From: Lysobacter solisilvae
Lineage (GTDB): Bacteria > Pseudomonadota > Gammaproteobacteria > Xanthomonadales > Xanthomonadaceae
Direction: 5' to 3'
DNA: 64,000 nucleotides
Assembly (NCBI RefSeq): GCF_016613535.2
Contig: NZ_CP071518.1
Span: 1,364,001 to 1,428,000, forward strand
This document shows, one piece after another, positions 1 through 8,073 of this stretch. The notes below the pieces were generated by a model. It was not told the origin of the DNA. It did not search any database and was given only the letters and a program-made list of their open reading frames with translations. Each line of letters starts with the position of its first letter. Position 1 is the stretch's first letter. A program made the translations under genes and the position numbers.

Positions 1-159
1 CTCGGCCCGGCGTATGGCCTCAGCGTGGTAGTTCGCGATTTCGCCGGGAGCTACCATGTCGCGGACCGGAATGTCGGACTCACCATCATGGCCGCGCTTT
101 TCCTGGTGGCCTGTCTCCCACTGGTGGCGTACCGGTTTCAGCGCACGATCTGCGGCTGA
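1..159 (+). CDS. C-terminal end of a membrane protein (partial)
   Basis: An open frame enters from the left edge of the window and ends at TGA 157-159. The 52 visible residues end with one strongly hydrophobic helix (around residues 28-45, GLTIMAALFLVACLPLVAY) followed by a short basic tail, as in the last transmembrane segment of an integral membrane protein. The start lies outside the window. The family cannot be named from this fragment. The next gene begins 16 bases downstream on the same strand, so the two may be co-transcribed. Confidence 0.55.
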   Translation, partial: LGPAYGLSVVVRDFAGSYHVADRNVGLTIMAALFLVACLPLVAYRFQRTICG

Positions 160-175
160 CCGGCCCGAGGTCCCC

Positions 176-457
176 ATGGCAACAGCTCGATCGTTCGCAG
201 TGCCCAGCGCGCTCATCTTTGGCGCCATTGCCACGTCGGTGGGGGCTGCTGCCGTGCTCATTGCGTTCCCGGGCAACCTGGCCGTCTGGCGGTGGGGCTC
301 ATGGACGCTCGCATCGGCGCTGCTGGCCCTTCTGGTGCTGGTTCCGGCTTCCGCCTACTCACTGGCTACGAATCCAGCGGCCCGGACCTGGCCGCGGATC
401 CTTACATTCGTCCTTGGCCTGGCCTGCCTGTCCGTCATCGCCTTCGGGGCGTCCTAG
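176..457 (+). CDS. small membrane protein, unknown function
   Basis: This is a 93-residue protein from ATG 176. The same frame is open further upstream (from 56), but that stretch overlaps the preceding gene and is Trp/Arg-rich, so the internal ATG is preferred. Three hydrophobic segments are visible (about residues 8-28, 42-60 and 74-91), which suggests a three-helix inner-membrane protein. No motif links it to a known family. It sits in a run of small accessory genes on the + strand. The function is unknown. Confidence 0.5.
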   Translation: MATARSFAVPSALIFGAIATSVGAAAVLIAFPGNLAVWRWGSWTLASALLALLVLVPASAYSLATNPAARTWPRILTFVLGLACLSVIAFGAS

Positions 458-568
458 CCGCCTGCCTGGGTATCATCTGCAGGGGCCAAGGCCGTCTGCA
501 GCGCGATCGTTCGGGCCGAAGCTGCAGTACGGTTTCGCACACGGTCCTCCCGGGCACTCATCCAGACC

Positions 569-1072
569 ATGAAACTCATCGCCGAGAAGCTCGGAAAGAG
601 CGACAAGAACGACCGCCTGCGGTTTGTCCGCGCGGACGGAACGCAGACGCAGACCGTCATGCCCCGCCAAGGCACCTTGCCCCATGATCTCGTGCACTTT
701 GTCATCGAGTCCGCCGTGCCTCTGGAGCATGGCTTCCTGAGCCAGATCGCGTCGGGATCGGACGCCGGCTTTGTCATGCAGGCCGTCCATGACCGCGCAG
801 ATGCCACGGTGGATGCAGAAGCGATCCAGGTGGAGGCCATGGTGGAGGCCCTGCAGACGCAACTGTGGGCAGGCTCGTTCGAGGTCGACGCCTTCCTGGA
901 TGGCGTTCGTTCGGCCAGTGCGGCCCGCGGCAAGGCCGCGTTCGATCTGTCGGACATGGATCCACAGGCGATGTTGTATGAGCCGGCGCTTGCACTGCTC
1001 GAGCGCTGGAACCGCGTGCCGTATTACCAGGGCATGGAACTCAGCTTTTGTCCCGGCAAGCCGTCACCTTGA
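569..1072 (+). CDS. conserved hypothetical protein
   Basis: This soluble protein of 167 residues has a basic N terminus (MKLIAEKLGKSDKNDRL), no signal peptide and no membrane segment. The middle is acidic and probably helical. I recognise no catalytic motif. Codon use and third-position GC look typical of a real gene, and overlapping frames on the other strand look like shadows. It stands alone, with about 110 bases before it and 87 after. The function is unknown; it could be a small stand-alone regulatory or stress protein, but nothing in the sequence shows that. Confidence 0.55.
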   Translation: MKLIAEKLGKSDKNDRLRFVRADGTQTQTVMPRQGTLPHDLVHFVIESAVPLEHGFLSQIASGSDAGFVMQAVHDRADATVDAEAIQVEAMVEALQTQLWAGSFEVDAFLDGVRSASAARGKAAFDLSDMDPQAMLYEPALALLERWNRVPYYQGMELSFCPGKPSP

Positions 1073-1159
1073 TGCGCGGCAGGGCGATTCGCGGCCCGGC
1101 TTGATTCCAGCGTCCGTGGGCGTGACGATTCTCCAGCGGATCGGCCAGGAGGAACCGCC

Positions 1160-1750
1160 ATGCCTGTCACGCGTCAGGTCCTGTTCGTCCAGGGCGGCGG
1201 CGAGGGCGTTCACGACGACTGGGACGCCGCACTCGTGGCGAGCCTGAAGTCCGAGCTGGGACCGGGCTACGAGATCCGTTACCCACGCATGCCCCACGAA
1301 GGTGATCCCGGCTACGCCTCCTGGAAGGTGGCGCTCGACAAGGAGTTCGCCGCCCTGGACGACGGTGCGATCCTGGTCGGTCACTCCATTGGCGGCACCC
1401 TGCTGATCCATGCGCTCGCCGAGCGGCCCCGCAAGCAGGGGTTCGGTGCGATATTCCTGGTCGCGGCGCCCTTCGTGGGCGAGGGCGGCTGGAAGAGCGA
1501 TGGGTGGACGCCACAGGAGGCGCTGGGCGACAAGCTTCCGGGGGGTGTCCCGATTCATCTCTACCACGGCCTGGACGACGACACCGTGCCACCGTCGCAC
1601 GCGGTACTGTTCGCGGACGCCATTCCGCAGGCCCGGCTGTGTCGGTTGCCAGGTCGCGATCATCAGCTCAACAATGACCTGCGCGAGCTTGCCGCGGTGA
1701 TCAGATCGCTGGGGGCCGCCGCGGTCCCCCGGCGCGAGGGTGGTGCGTAG
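1160..1750 (+). CDS. alpha/beta hydrolase (RBBP9/YdeN-like)
   Basis: This 196-residue protein has the compact alpha/beta hydrolase layout of the RBBP9/YdeN-type serine hydrolases. The nucleophile elbow GHSIGG puts the catalytic serine at residue 76. The acid is probably in HGLDDD (residues 136-141) and the histidine in GRDHQL (H168). There is no signal peptide, so it should be cytoplasmic. The substrate is unknown; such proteins are usually small esterases. The stop codon overlaps a GTG at 1750 in the next frame, but that gene more likely starts at 1813. Confidence 0.75.
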   Translation: MPVTRQVLFVQGGGEGVHDDWDAALVASLKSELGPGYEIRYPRMPHEGDPGYASWKVALDKEFAALDDGAILVGHSIGGTLLIHALAERPRKQGFGAIFLVAAPFVGEGGWKSDGWTPQEALGDKLPGGVPIHLYHGLDDDTVPPSHAVLFADAIPQARLCRLPGRDHQLNNDLRELAAVIRSLGAAAVPRREGGA

Positions 1751-1812
1751 TGTCGAAGCACCTGCATTGCAGGTCGGCGACATCCAGATGGCAGGCCGTT
1801 CGGGAGATCACC

Positions 1813-2166
1813 ATGGGCTGGCTGTTCACCAAGTACCTGCTCACCGCCGCCGTTGTCGTGCTGGTGTCGGAAGCGGCCAAGCGCAGTGACCGGCTCGGCG
1901 GCTTCATTGCCGCGCTGCCGCTGGTCACCTTCCTCGCGCTGATCTGGCTCTATGTAGAGAAGCAGCCCCAGTCGAAGATTTCCAACCATGCCTGGTACAC
2001 CTTCTGGTACGTACTGCCGACACTGCCCATGTTCCTCGCGTTTCCGATGTTGTTGCCCCGCCTCGGGTTCTGGCTGACGCTGCTGGCCAGCATCGGCATC
2101 ACGGTGGTGTGCTTTGGCCTGTTTGCCCTGGCCGTTCGTCCATTCGGCATCCAGTTGCTGCCGTAG
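1813..2166 (+). CDS. DUF3147 family membrane protein
   Basis: The protein has 117 residues from ATG 1813. An upstream in-frame GTG at 1750 would add 21 unlikely residues overlapping the preceding gene. Four hydrophobic segments are visible, starting with GWLFTKYLLTAAVVVLVSEA, then a conserved-looking RSDRLGGFIAALPLVT stretch. Length and pattern fit the DUF3147 family of small integral membrane proteins, whose function is unknown. It follows the alpha/beta hydrolase on the same strand and may share its transcript. Confidence 0.7.
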   Translation: MGWLFTKYLLTAAVVVLVSEAAKRSDRLGGFIAALPLVTFLALIWLYVEKQPQSKISNHAWYTFWYVLPTLPMFLAFPMLLPRLGFWLTLLASIGITVVCFGLFALAVRPFGIQLLP

Positions 2167-2334
2167 GCGGGTCCGGGCATTTCCCGCACGCACGTGCAGC
2201 CCATCGCTGTCCTGGCCTGGCACCAGGCCGGCGATGACGTGGACGCGGCTGGACAGGTGGCGCGTGCCACCTGACAATCGGACGCGAACCGCTTCGCGGC
2301 CCGCCTTGATGCGGTTCGCCACCCTCCTTTCGCC

Positions 2335-2718
2335 ATGAAGAGCGCTGCCATGACAGGCACTTCCGTCGGTTGGTTCGAGATCTACGTGCAGGACATGGAG
2401 CGCGCCAGGAAGTTCTATGAGGCGGTGTTTGCCGTCCGCCTGGAACGACTGGACAGCCCCAGCATCGAGATGTGGGCGTTTCCGATGCAGCCCGAGCGCG
2501 GCGCTTCCGGGGCCCTGGTCAGGATGGAGGGCTTCCCGTCCGGCGGGAACAGCACGATCGTCTACTTCACCTGCGTGGATTGTGCGACCGAGGGCAAGCG
2601 CGCCGCCGAGAAGGGCGGCAGGATCTTCAAGGACAAGTTCTCCATCGGGCAGTACGGATTCATCGTCCTGGTGATCGACACCGAGGGCAACATGATCGGG
2701 CTGCATTCGCTGCAATGA
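2335..2718 (+). CDS. VOC (glyoxalase/bleomycin-resistance fold) protein
   Basis: A 127-residue protein with a single vicinal-oxygen-chelate module pair. It opens with VGWFEIYVQDMERARKFYEAVF, the usual first beta-alpha unit of VOC proteins, and ends with the second half (YGFIVLVIDTEGNMIGLHS). The family includes glyoxalases, dioxygenases and resistance proteins, and the substrate cannot be told from sequence. An ATG five codons downstream (2350) is an alternative start. A second, different VOC gene lies about 600 bases further on. Confidence 0.75.
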   Translation: MKSAAMTGTSVGWFEIYVQDMERARKFYEAVFAVRLERLDSPSIEMWAFPMQPERGASGALVRMEGFPSGGNSTIVYFTCVDCATEGKRAAEKGGRIFKDKFSIGQYGFIVLVIDTEGNMIGLHSLQ

Positions 2719-2812
2719 CGGCGCGAACTGCACGTCCCGGCCCGGCCTCGTCCCTGCGGTGCTGGTTCCAGGCCATGCGCGGTGACGGCATCGAGATTGC
2801 AGGGGGCAACGG

Positions 2813-3208
2813 GTGAATCCGCTCGTAGTTCCCATGGCAGGCCACGTCGCCCTGACGGCTCTGCTCTATGTGGTGCTCACGGTGGCCCGCGCGCCGCGGG
2901 TGTGGGGTATCGGTCGAAGGCCGGACGGGACCAGCCCGTGGGCCGGGATCGAGCCGCGCATCAGCGCAAACCTGTCCAACCAGTTCGAGTGGCCGTTGTT
3001 CTTCTACGCGGCCTGTCTGCTGCTCATCCACGGCCAGGCGCAGAGCCGCGCGGCGCTGCTGCTGGCCTGGATATTCGTCGCGGGGCGGATCGTCCACGGG
3101 GGCGTGCAGATCCTTACCGCGAACGTTCGCCTGCGCGGACTGGTCTTCACCATCAACTTCCTGGCCGTGCTGGGCTTGTGGGTGCTGGTCGTGCGGGCGT
3201 TGGCTTGA
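2813..3208 (+). CDS. MAPEG family membrane protein
   Basis: The protein has 131 residues starting at GTG 2813, preceded by a purine-rich ribosome-binding stretch (AGGGGGC). It has four hydrophobic segments (around residues 8-24, 58-77, 80-97 and 108-129) and the sequence ISANLSNQFEWPLFFYAAC, typical of MAPEG proteins (membrane-associated eicosanoid and glutathione metabolism). The bacterial members' substrates are mostly undefined; many are thought to be glutathione-linked. It lies between two VOC genes, and VOC enzymes can also be glutathione-dependent, but a shared pathway is only a guess. Confidence 0.75.
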   Translation: MNPLVVPMAGHVALTALLYVVLTVARAPRVWGIGRRPDGTSPWAGIEPRISANLSNQFEWPLFFYAACLLLIHGQAQSRAALLLAWIFVAGRIVHGGVQILTANVRLRGLVFTINFLAVLGLWVLVVRALA

Positions 3209-3342
3209 ACGATTCCCCGCGCCCGGAGCCGGGTAGTCCACTCTGGCCATGCCACGCAGGACGCTCATCCAGTTGCCGTACTGCGGCCAAGGCGTCTGCG
3301 GCCGCCGGGATCTGTCGCTTCGGAAACCAATGAGGAACGAAC

Positions 3343-3714
3343 ATGCAGCTCGGCAACTTTTCCGTCAGCCTGGCGGTACGGGATATCGCGGCGTCACGTG
3401 CCTTCTACGAAAAGCTCGGCTTTGCCGTGTGGGGAGGCGACCAGGCGCAGAACTGGCTGATCCTGAAGAATGGCGGTACGGTCATCGGCCTGTTCCAGGG
3501 GATGTTCGAGCGCAACCTGCTGACCTTCAATCCGGGATGGGACAGCGACGCGAACAAGCTGCCCGCGTTCACCGACATCCGCGACCTGCAGCGCCAGCTC
3601 CGGGCGCAGGGCGTTGAACTGCTCAGCGAAGCCGATGAGTCCACCTCCGGTCCGGCCAGCCTGATGGTGGTGGATCCGGACGGCAATCCGATCCTGCTGG
3701 ATCAGCACGTCTGA
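3343..3714 (+). CDS. VOC family protein
   Basis: This protein of 123 residues begins [20 protein letters not shown], the standard first module of vicinal-oxygen-chelate proteins. It ends with a conserved strand, [17 protein letters not shown]. The spacing between the two halves is normal for a complete VOC domain, and there is no signal peptide. It resembles extradiol-dioxygenase-like or lactoylglutathione-lyase-like proteins of unknown substrate. It is not a close copy of the VOC protein at 2335-2718. Confidence 0.8.
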   Translation: MQLGNFSVSLAVRDIAASRAFYEKLGFAVWGGDQAQNWLILKNGGTVIGLFQGMFERNLLTFNPGWDSDANKLPAFTDIRDLQRQLRAQGVELLSEADESTSGPASLMVVDPDGNPILLDQHV

Positions 3715-3772
3715 ACTCCCCGCGGTCCCTGTCGTCCCGCCCCGCCGTTCTCTGCCACCGACCAGGTACATC

Positions 3773-4036
3773 ATGCTCAGAGCCAGTGCGGGACTGCTCG
3801 TCATCGGATGGCTGGTGGTGTGCGTGCTGTACCTCGCCGGCACGCTGGCCTGGGACAACCGGCTGCTGTGGATCTGCGTCGTCGCATTTCCGTCGGCCTG
3901 CATGATGGGCCTGGCCGCCGCCGCCGAAGAAGGCAGCCATCGCCTGGCGGCGGTGGGCGTGGCGCTGGCGGCATTGGCCAGTTGCCTGCTGTTTGGCGTC
4001 TTCTACTTTTTCCTGTTCGGACTGGTTGGTAGCTGA
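3773..4036 (+). CDS. small membrane protein, unknown function
   Basis: An 87-residue protein made almost entirely of three hydrophobic segments (about residues 5-23, 31-49 and 58-83) joined by short loops. It has no recognisable motif. It starts at ATG 3773, 58 bases after the VOC gene, and is probably part of the same + strand run. The function is unknown. Confidence 0.55.
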   Translation: MLRASAGLLVIGWLVVCVLYLAGTLAWDNRLLWICVVAFPSACMMGLAAAAEEGSHRLAAVGVALAALASCLLFGVFYFFLFGLVGS

Positions 4037-4107
4037 CGTCCGAAGCACTGACAATCCAGTCGACCGCCGCGCATCACCGGCGCCCGACTGAAGCACGGAG
4101 GCATACG

Positions 4108-4398
4108 ATGTTCGTGGTCCTGCTGACCTACACCGCCCCGCTGGATGCCGTGGATCGCCACGTGCCCGCGCATCGGCAATTCCTGGAGCGGCAGTACGCC
4201 GCGGGCGTGTTCCTGCTGTCCGGGCGCAAGGAGCCGCGCGACGGCGGGGTGATCCTCGCCACCGCCGCATCGCGCGCGCAACTCGACGCCGTGCTCGCGC
4301 AGGATCCCTTCATGCTCCACGGGATCGCCGATTACCAGGTGCTGGAGTTCCATCCGACCATGGGAGCACCGGCGGTCAATGGATGGCTGGAAGGTTGA
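4108..4398 (+). CDS. YciI family protein
   Basis: A 96-residue protein with the YciI-type ferredoxin-like fold signature: an N-terminal MFVVLLTYTAPLDAVD strand, a conserved histidine-containing helix (DRHVPAHRQFLERQYAAG), the FLLSGRKEPRDGGVILA strand, and LAQDPFMLHGIADYQVLEF near the end. The proposed active-site His and Asp of the family are present. The biochemical role is uncertain; members are suggested to be small dehydrochlorinase-like or accessory enzymes. It is preceded by a fair ribosome-binding site (ACGGAGG). Confidence 0.8.
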   Translation: MFVVLLTYTAPLDAVDRHVPAHRQFLERQYAAGVFLLSGRKEPRDGGVILATAASRAQLDAVLAQDPFMLHGIADYQVLEFHPTMGAPAVNGWLEG

Positions 4399-4479
4399 AG
4401 GGGCCGCACTTCGCAGTCGGCCCGGCACACGCCTCCGCGTGGCGGCCGTAAACTGACCTCCCTCCATCCGGACGCCCCC

Positions 4480-5631
4480 ATGCTGTCGATCGCCAGAGGT
4501 TGCCTGCTGTCGTTGCTGTTCGCCGCCTGCGCCGGTGTGTTCGCACCCGCCTTCGCCGCCGATTGCCCGGTCACCACCGACTATGCCCGCGCGCGCGCCA
4601 TCGTGGCCGACCTCAACCGGATCGTGGCGCCCCAGGGTGTGCAGGAGTCCTACACCACGCGCATCGGCGGCATCGACCAGTGGATCAACGTGCGCGGGCA
4701 GGATCGCGACAACCCGATCATCCTGTTCGTGCATGGCGGGCCGGCCTCCCCGCTGATGCCGACGCTGTGGCAGTTCCAGCGGCCGATCGAGGAATACTTC
4801 ACCGTCGTCAACTGGGACCAGCGTGGCGCCGGCAAGACGCTGGGCGAAGTCGACCCGGAGTCCATCAGCGACACCATCCACATCCCGCGCTACGTCGATG
4901 ACGCCATCGAGGTCGCCGAGCACATCCGCCGGAAGTTCGGCCAGCGCAAGCTGATCCTGATGGGGCACAGCTGGGGCACCATCGTGGGAATGGGCGCGGC
5001 GCTGAAGCGGCCGGACCTGTTCCACGCCTACGTCGGCATCGGCCAGGTGATCAACGTGCGCGAGAACGAGCGGATCAGCTTCGACTACGCGGTCGCGCAG
5101 GCCCGCGCCCACGGCAACACGGCGGCACTGAAGGAACTGGAGGCCATCGCGCCTTATCCCGGCGACCAGCCGATCACCCGCGAGCGCATCGTGACCGCGC
5201 GCAACTGGGCGCAGCACTACGGTGGGCTGAGCGCATACCGGGCGACGTCGGATTATTTCTACGACGCACCGCGACTGTCGCCGGAATATGCCCCGCAGGA
5301 CGTGTGCTCGGTGGACGAGGGCAACCGGTTCACGCTTGGCCGCATCCTGCCCGAATTCCTGGCGGTGGATTACACCGTCGTGCAGGCGTTCCCGATCCCG
5401 GTGGTGATGTTCATGGGCCGGCACGACTACACCACGCCGTCGGAACCCACGCAGCGCTGGCTTGACGCGCTGCAGGCACCGTACAAGCGGGGCGTGTGGT
5501 TCGAGAACGCCTCGCACATGATTCCCTAGGAAGAGCCCGGCAAGCTGCTGCTGAGCCTGGTGGAGCACGTGCGGCCGCTGGCGGTGCCGTCCGCACCGGC
5601 ACCCGCCGCCACCACAGGACAGGCCCGATGA
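4480..5631 (+). pseudogene. secreted alpha/beta hydrolase, proline-iminopeptidase type, with in-frame amber stop
   Basis: The first 349 codons encode an alpha/beta hydrolase with a Sec signal peptide (cleavage near AFA-AD, residue 27), the oxyanion motif HGGPAS (85-90), nucleophile elbow GHSWGT (Ser164), Asp316 in GRHDYTTP and His346 in ENASHM. TAG at 5527-5529 then interrupts the frame. Reading on gives EEPGKLLLSLVEHVRPLA, the expected C-terminal helix of this family, ending at TGA 5629-5631, which overlaps the next gene's ATG. The amber codon sits where relatives usually carry Trp (TGG to TAG). A 349-residue product with its catalytic triad could still be made. The cause may be a true mutation or a sequencing error. 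Confidence 0.75.
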
Positions 5632-6011
5632 ACCAGCCGCGGCCATTGACGCGTGGGTGGTTCCGGATCGCGGACATCGCCGCCCGCCTGCTCGCGCTGG
5701 GCTGCGTGCTGTTCGCGGTCGCCTATCCGTTCCTGGCGTCCGAAGTGGCGGCCCGCCACGGCCAGGCGCCGGCGTGGGGCGCGTGGTTCTTTGCCTCGCT
5801 GGTGTTCGTGGCCGCGGCCGTGGGCGCACATGGCTTCCTGCGCCGCCGGCCGACGGCGCTGCTGCTGATCGCGCTGCCCGCCGTGCTGTTCCTGACGGAT
5901 GCACACGTGATGGCGGCGGTCTGCTGGTTGCTGGCCGTGGTGCTGCTGTTCGCCGCGCCATTCGCGCTGGCCCTGCGCGAAGCGCGCGCCGCGCCCCGGC
6001 GCGTGGACTGA
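5628..6011 (+). CDS. membrane protein, unknown function
   Basis: The protein has 127 residues starting at ATG 5628. Its start overlaps the original stop codon of the preceding hydrolase gene (ATGA), which indicates translational coupling when that gene is intact. Four hydrophobic segments are visible (about residues 18-40, 50-69, 74-88 and 92-115). I recognise no family motif. The 4-base overlap supports this start over the upstream in-frame codon at 5496. Confidence 0.6.
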   Translation: MNQPRPLTRGWFRIADIAARLLALGCVLFAVAYPFLASEVAARHGQAPAWGAWFFASLVFVAAAVGAHGFLRRRPTALLLIALPAVLFLTDAHVMAAVCWLLAVVLLFAAPFALALREARAAPRRVD

Positions 6012-6047
6012 ATTTCGGAGCGGCGCGGTATCCGCCGCCGTCGGGCG

Positions 6048-6731
6048 TCAACCGTCCGCGAGTGCCTCGCCGGTGCGGGGCAGCGCGACGCGGCGCCGCT
6101 TCCAGTACACGCGCACCAGCCAGAAGAGCAGCATCCCGGTGACCAGCAGCACGGGCAGGGCGAGCAGCCCGGATTTGCGGATCGGCATCGGGAAGAATTT
6201 CGCCTCGCCGAGGAAGGCGGACGTCGTGGCGATCCACATCGCGTAGGTCATCCGCCACAGGTGGCGGGCCAGCCGGTGGGCGCCTTCGATGCGACCGGCC
6301 CACAGCAGGCGCGCGTCCATCGCCGCGGCCAGCAGCGCCGCGGCGCCGAACAGGAAAAGCGGGGGTGCCGGAATGCCGTCGACGCGTCCGTTGGCGCTCT
6401 GGGTCGCCTCGATGCCGTAGGCGAAGCCGAAGGCCGCCAGCCCCATCGCCAGCAGCATCAGCGCGGCGGTCACGCCGCGCGTGCGGTCCACCGGCCGTTT
6501 GACGGTCAACCAGGCGGTGCTGACCAGATAGAAGGTGAGCAGGCCCGCGACGACCGAACCGCGGTCGGGCTTGAGCCAAGCCAGCACCGCGCCGGTACTC
6601 GACATCACCAGCATCACCGCGAAGAAGACCGTCCCGCTGCGCCGGTGCAGGGGCGAGCCCTTGGTCGCGAACAGGGCGGTGAATCCGGCGGCGAGGGCGA
6701 GGATGCCGCAGGCGATGTGGATCCATTTCAT
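6048..6731 (-). CDS. DUF2306-like integral membrane protein
   Basis: A 227-residue protein starting at ATG 6731 (MKWIHIACGILALAAG). It has about seven hydrophobic segments. The early HRRSGTVF motif after the first helix and the spaced histidines resemble membrane proteins grouped under DUF2306. The frame is open for 64 codons upstream, but that part is Arg/Pro-rich and not convincing. The C terminus is basic (VYWKRRRVAL). It is transcribed divergently from a second DUF2306-type gene at 7154. The function is unknown. Confidence 0.65.
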   Translation of the reverse strand: MKWIHIACGILALAAGFTALFATKGSPLHRRSGTVFFAVMLVMSSTGAVLAWLKPDRGSVVAGLLTFYLVSTAWLTVKRPVDRTRGVTAALMLLAMGLAAFGFAYGIEATQSANGRVDGIPAPPLFLFGAAALLAAAMDARLLWAGRIEGAHRLARHLWRMTYAMWIATTSAFLGEAKFFPMPIRKSGLLALPVLLVTGMLLFWLVRVYWKRRRVALPRTGEALADG

Positions 6732-7153
6732 GTCGGTGACCCCGGTAAGACGCAACGTGCGCGCCGTCGGAGCTGAATCTGGACGCGCGCGGACGGCCTG
6801 CACAGGGGGCGTGCGACGGGCGACGGCTCCCGGGGCGCGGACGACGGCGCGACGCGACGGGTGGCGCCGCGGACCGGCGGGTGGTGTCCGAGTGCGATGC
6901 GAGGCGGACGCGACATGCGGCAATCGGTGCGCCGGTGCCGGTGCCGGTCACAGGCGGACGTGCGGCGGCTGGACATGCCCGCACCGGCGCCACGGCTCCG
7001 TTGGTCCACAACGGCCTGCGTCGCTCGTCGCCCCGATCCGTGGCTGGCGGCCTCCACGCCGTCGCCCGTCGCCTGGCGGCTTCCGCTGAGCTGCCGGCGC
7101 CCGAACACTCCGACGCCAACGCCGCATCCACCGCGAGCGAGCCGGAGAACGCC
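6732..7153. other. intergenic region between divergent DUF2306-type genes
   Basis: This stretch of 422 bases separates two divergent membrane-protein genes. It is very GC-rich and open in several frames, but the possible translations are Arg/Pro-rich and lack any motif, so I see no gene here. Promoters for both flanking genes should lie within it. I see no clear palindrome, terminator or repeat. Confidence 0.4.
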
Positions 7154-8032
7154 ATGCAGCCGTCCAGCCCCACCGCCGATGCCACCCCGGGGCTCCTGTC
7201 AGCCACGCCCGCTCGCGCGGGCCGCGTCGTCGACGCCGAAGCAGGCAACCGTGCGGCGCGAACCCTGCGCCTGGTGGCCGCCGTCTGGTTCGGCGTCGCC
7301 GCCACGGGCCAGTTGATCTTCGTCGCCTACATCCTGGGCCTGTATGGCCTGTCGGCCCTGCGCGGCGACCTGGCGGCGTGGAATGCGGTGATGCCCCGGG
7401 CGTACGTGCCCGGCGCGACGTTCGCCAACACCGTGATCGGCGTGCACCTGGCGTTCGCCGCCATCGTGGTGACCGGCGGAATCTTCCAGCTGGTGCCGGC
7501 GGTGCGCCGGCGCTGGCCGGTCTTCCATCGCTGGAACGGACGCGTGTATCTGTCGGCGATCTTCCTGGTGTGCACCGCTGGACTGATCATGTTCGCCACG
7601 CGCGAAATCGTCGGCGACCCCGAGCAGCGCGTGGCCAGCGTGATCAATGTGGCGCTGATCCTGGTGTTCGCGGTGCAGGCGCTGCGCCACGCGCGCGCGC
7701 GGCGCATCGACATCCACCGGCGCTGGGCGCTACGCCTGTTCCTGGCCGCCAGCGCCGCCTGGGTGTTCCGCGTCGCGCTGATGTTCTGGATCGTGGTCAA
7801 CCAGGGGCCGGTCGGCTTCGATCCGAAGACGTTCCAGGGGCCGTTCCTGATCTTCCTCGCCTTCGCCCAGTACCTGCTGCCACTGGGCGTCCTGGAGCTG
7901 TATTTCCTTGCGCGGGACCGCGGTGGCGCGCGCGTCCGGTACGCGATGAGCGCCGGACTGGGCTTGGCGACGCTGGCCACGGCGACGGGCATCGGTGCAG
8001 CGACCATGATCCTGTGGTGGCCCAAGCTGTAG
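7154..8032 (+). CDS. DUF2306 domain-containing membrane protein
   Basis: This protein of 292 residues begins at ATG 7154; an upstream in-frame ATG at 6881 adds 91 Arg/Pro-rich residues that look non-coding. It has about seven membrane helices. The central block (VIGVHLAFAAIVVTGG, then RRWPVFHRWNGRVYL, then RRIDIHRRWALRLFL) carries the paired histidines in HRWNGR and HRRWALR typical of DUF2306 proteins. Those histidines may bind heme or metal, but no function is established. It is followed 41 bases later by a sensor kinase gene on the same strand, so it could be controlled with, or by, that system. Confidence 0.75.
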   Translation: MQPSSPTADATPGLLSATPARAGRVVDAEAGNRAARTLRLVAAVWFGVAATGQLIFVAYILGLYGLSALRGDLAAWNAVMPRAYVPGATFANTVIGVHLAFAAIVVTGGIFQLVPAVRRRWPVFHRWNGRVYLSAIFLVCTAGLIMFATREIVGDPEQRVASVINVALILVFAVQALRHARARRIDIHRRWALRLFLAASAAWVFRVALMFWIVVNQGPVGFDPKTFQGPFLIFLAFAQYLLPLGVLELYFLARDRGGARVRYAMSAGLGLATLATATGIGAATMILWWPKL

Positions 8033-8073
8033 GCCCGCTACTCGTTCCGGCCTTCTGCGCTATCGTCCCGCCC

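Noticed and set aside
4003..7305. 1100-codon open frame on the - strand
   Set aside because: It overlaps several convincing genes in both directions, is rich in Arg/Pro/Ala and has no domain. It is a GC-rich shadow frame.
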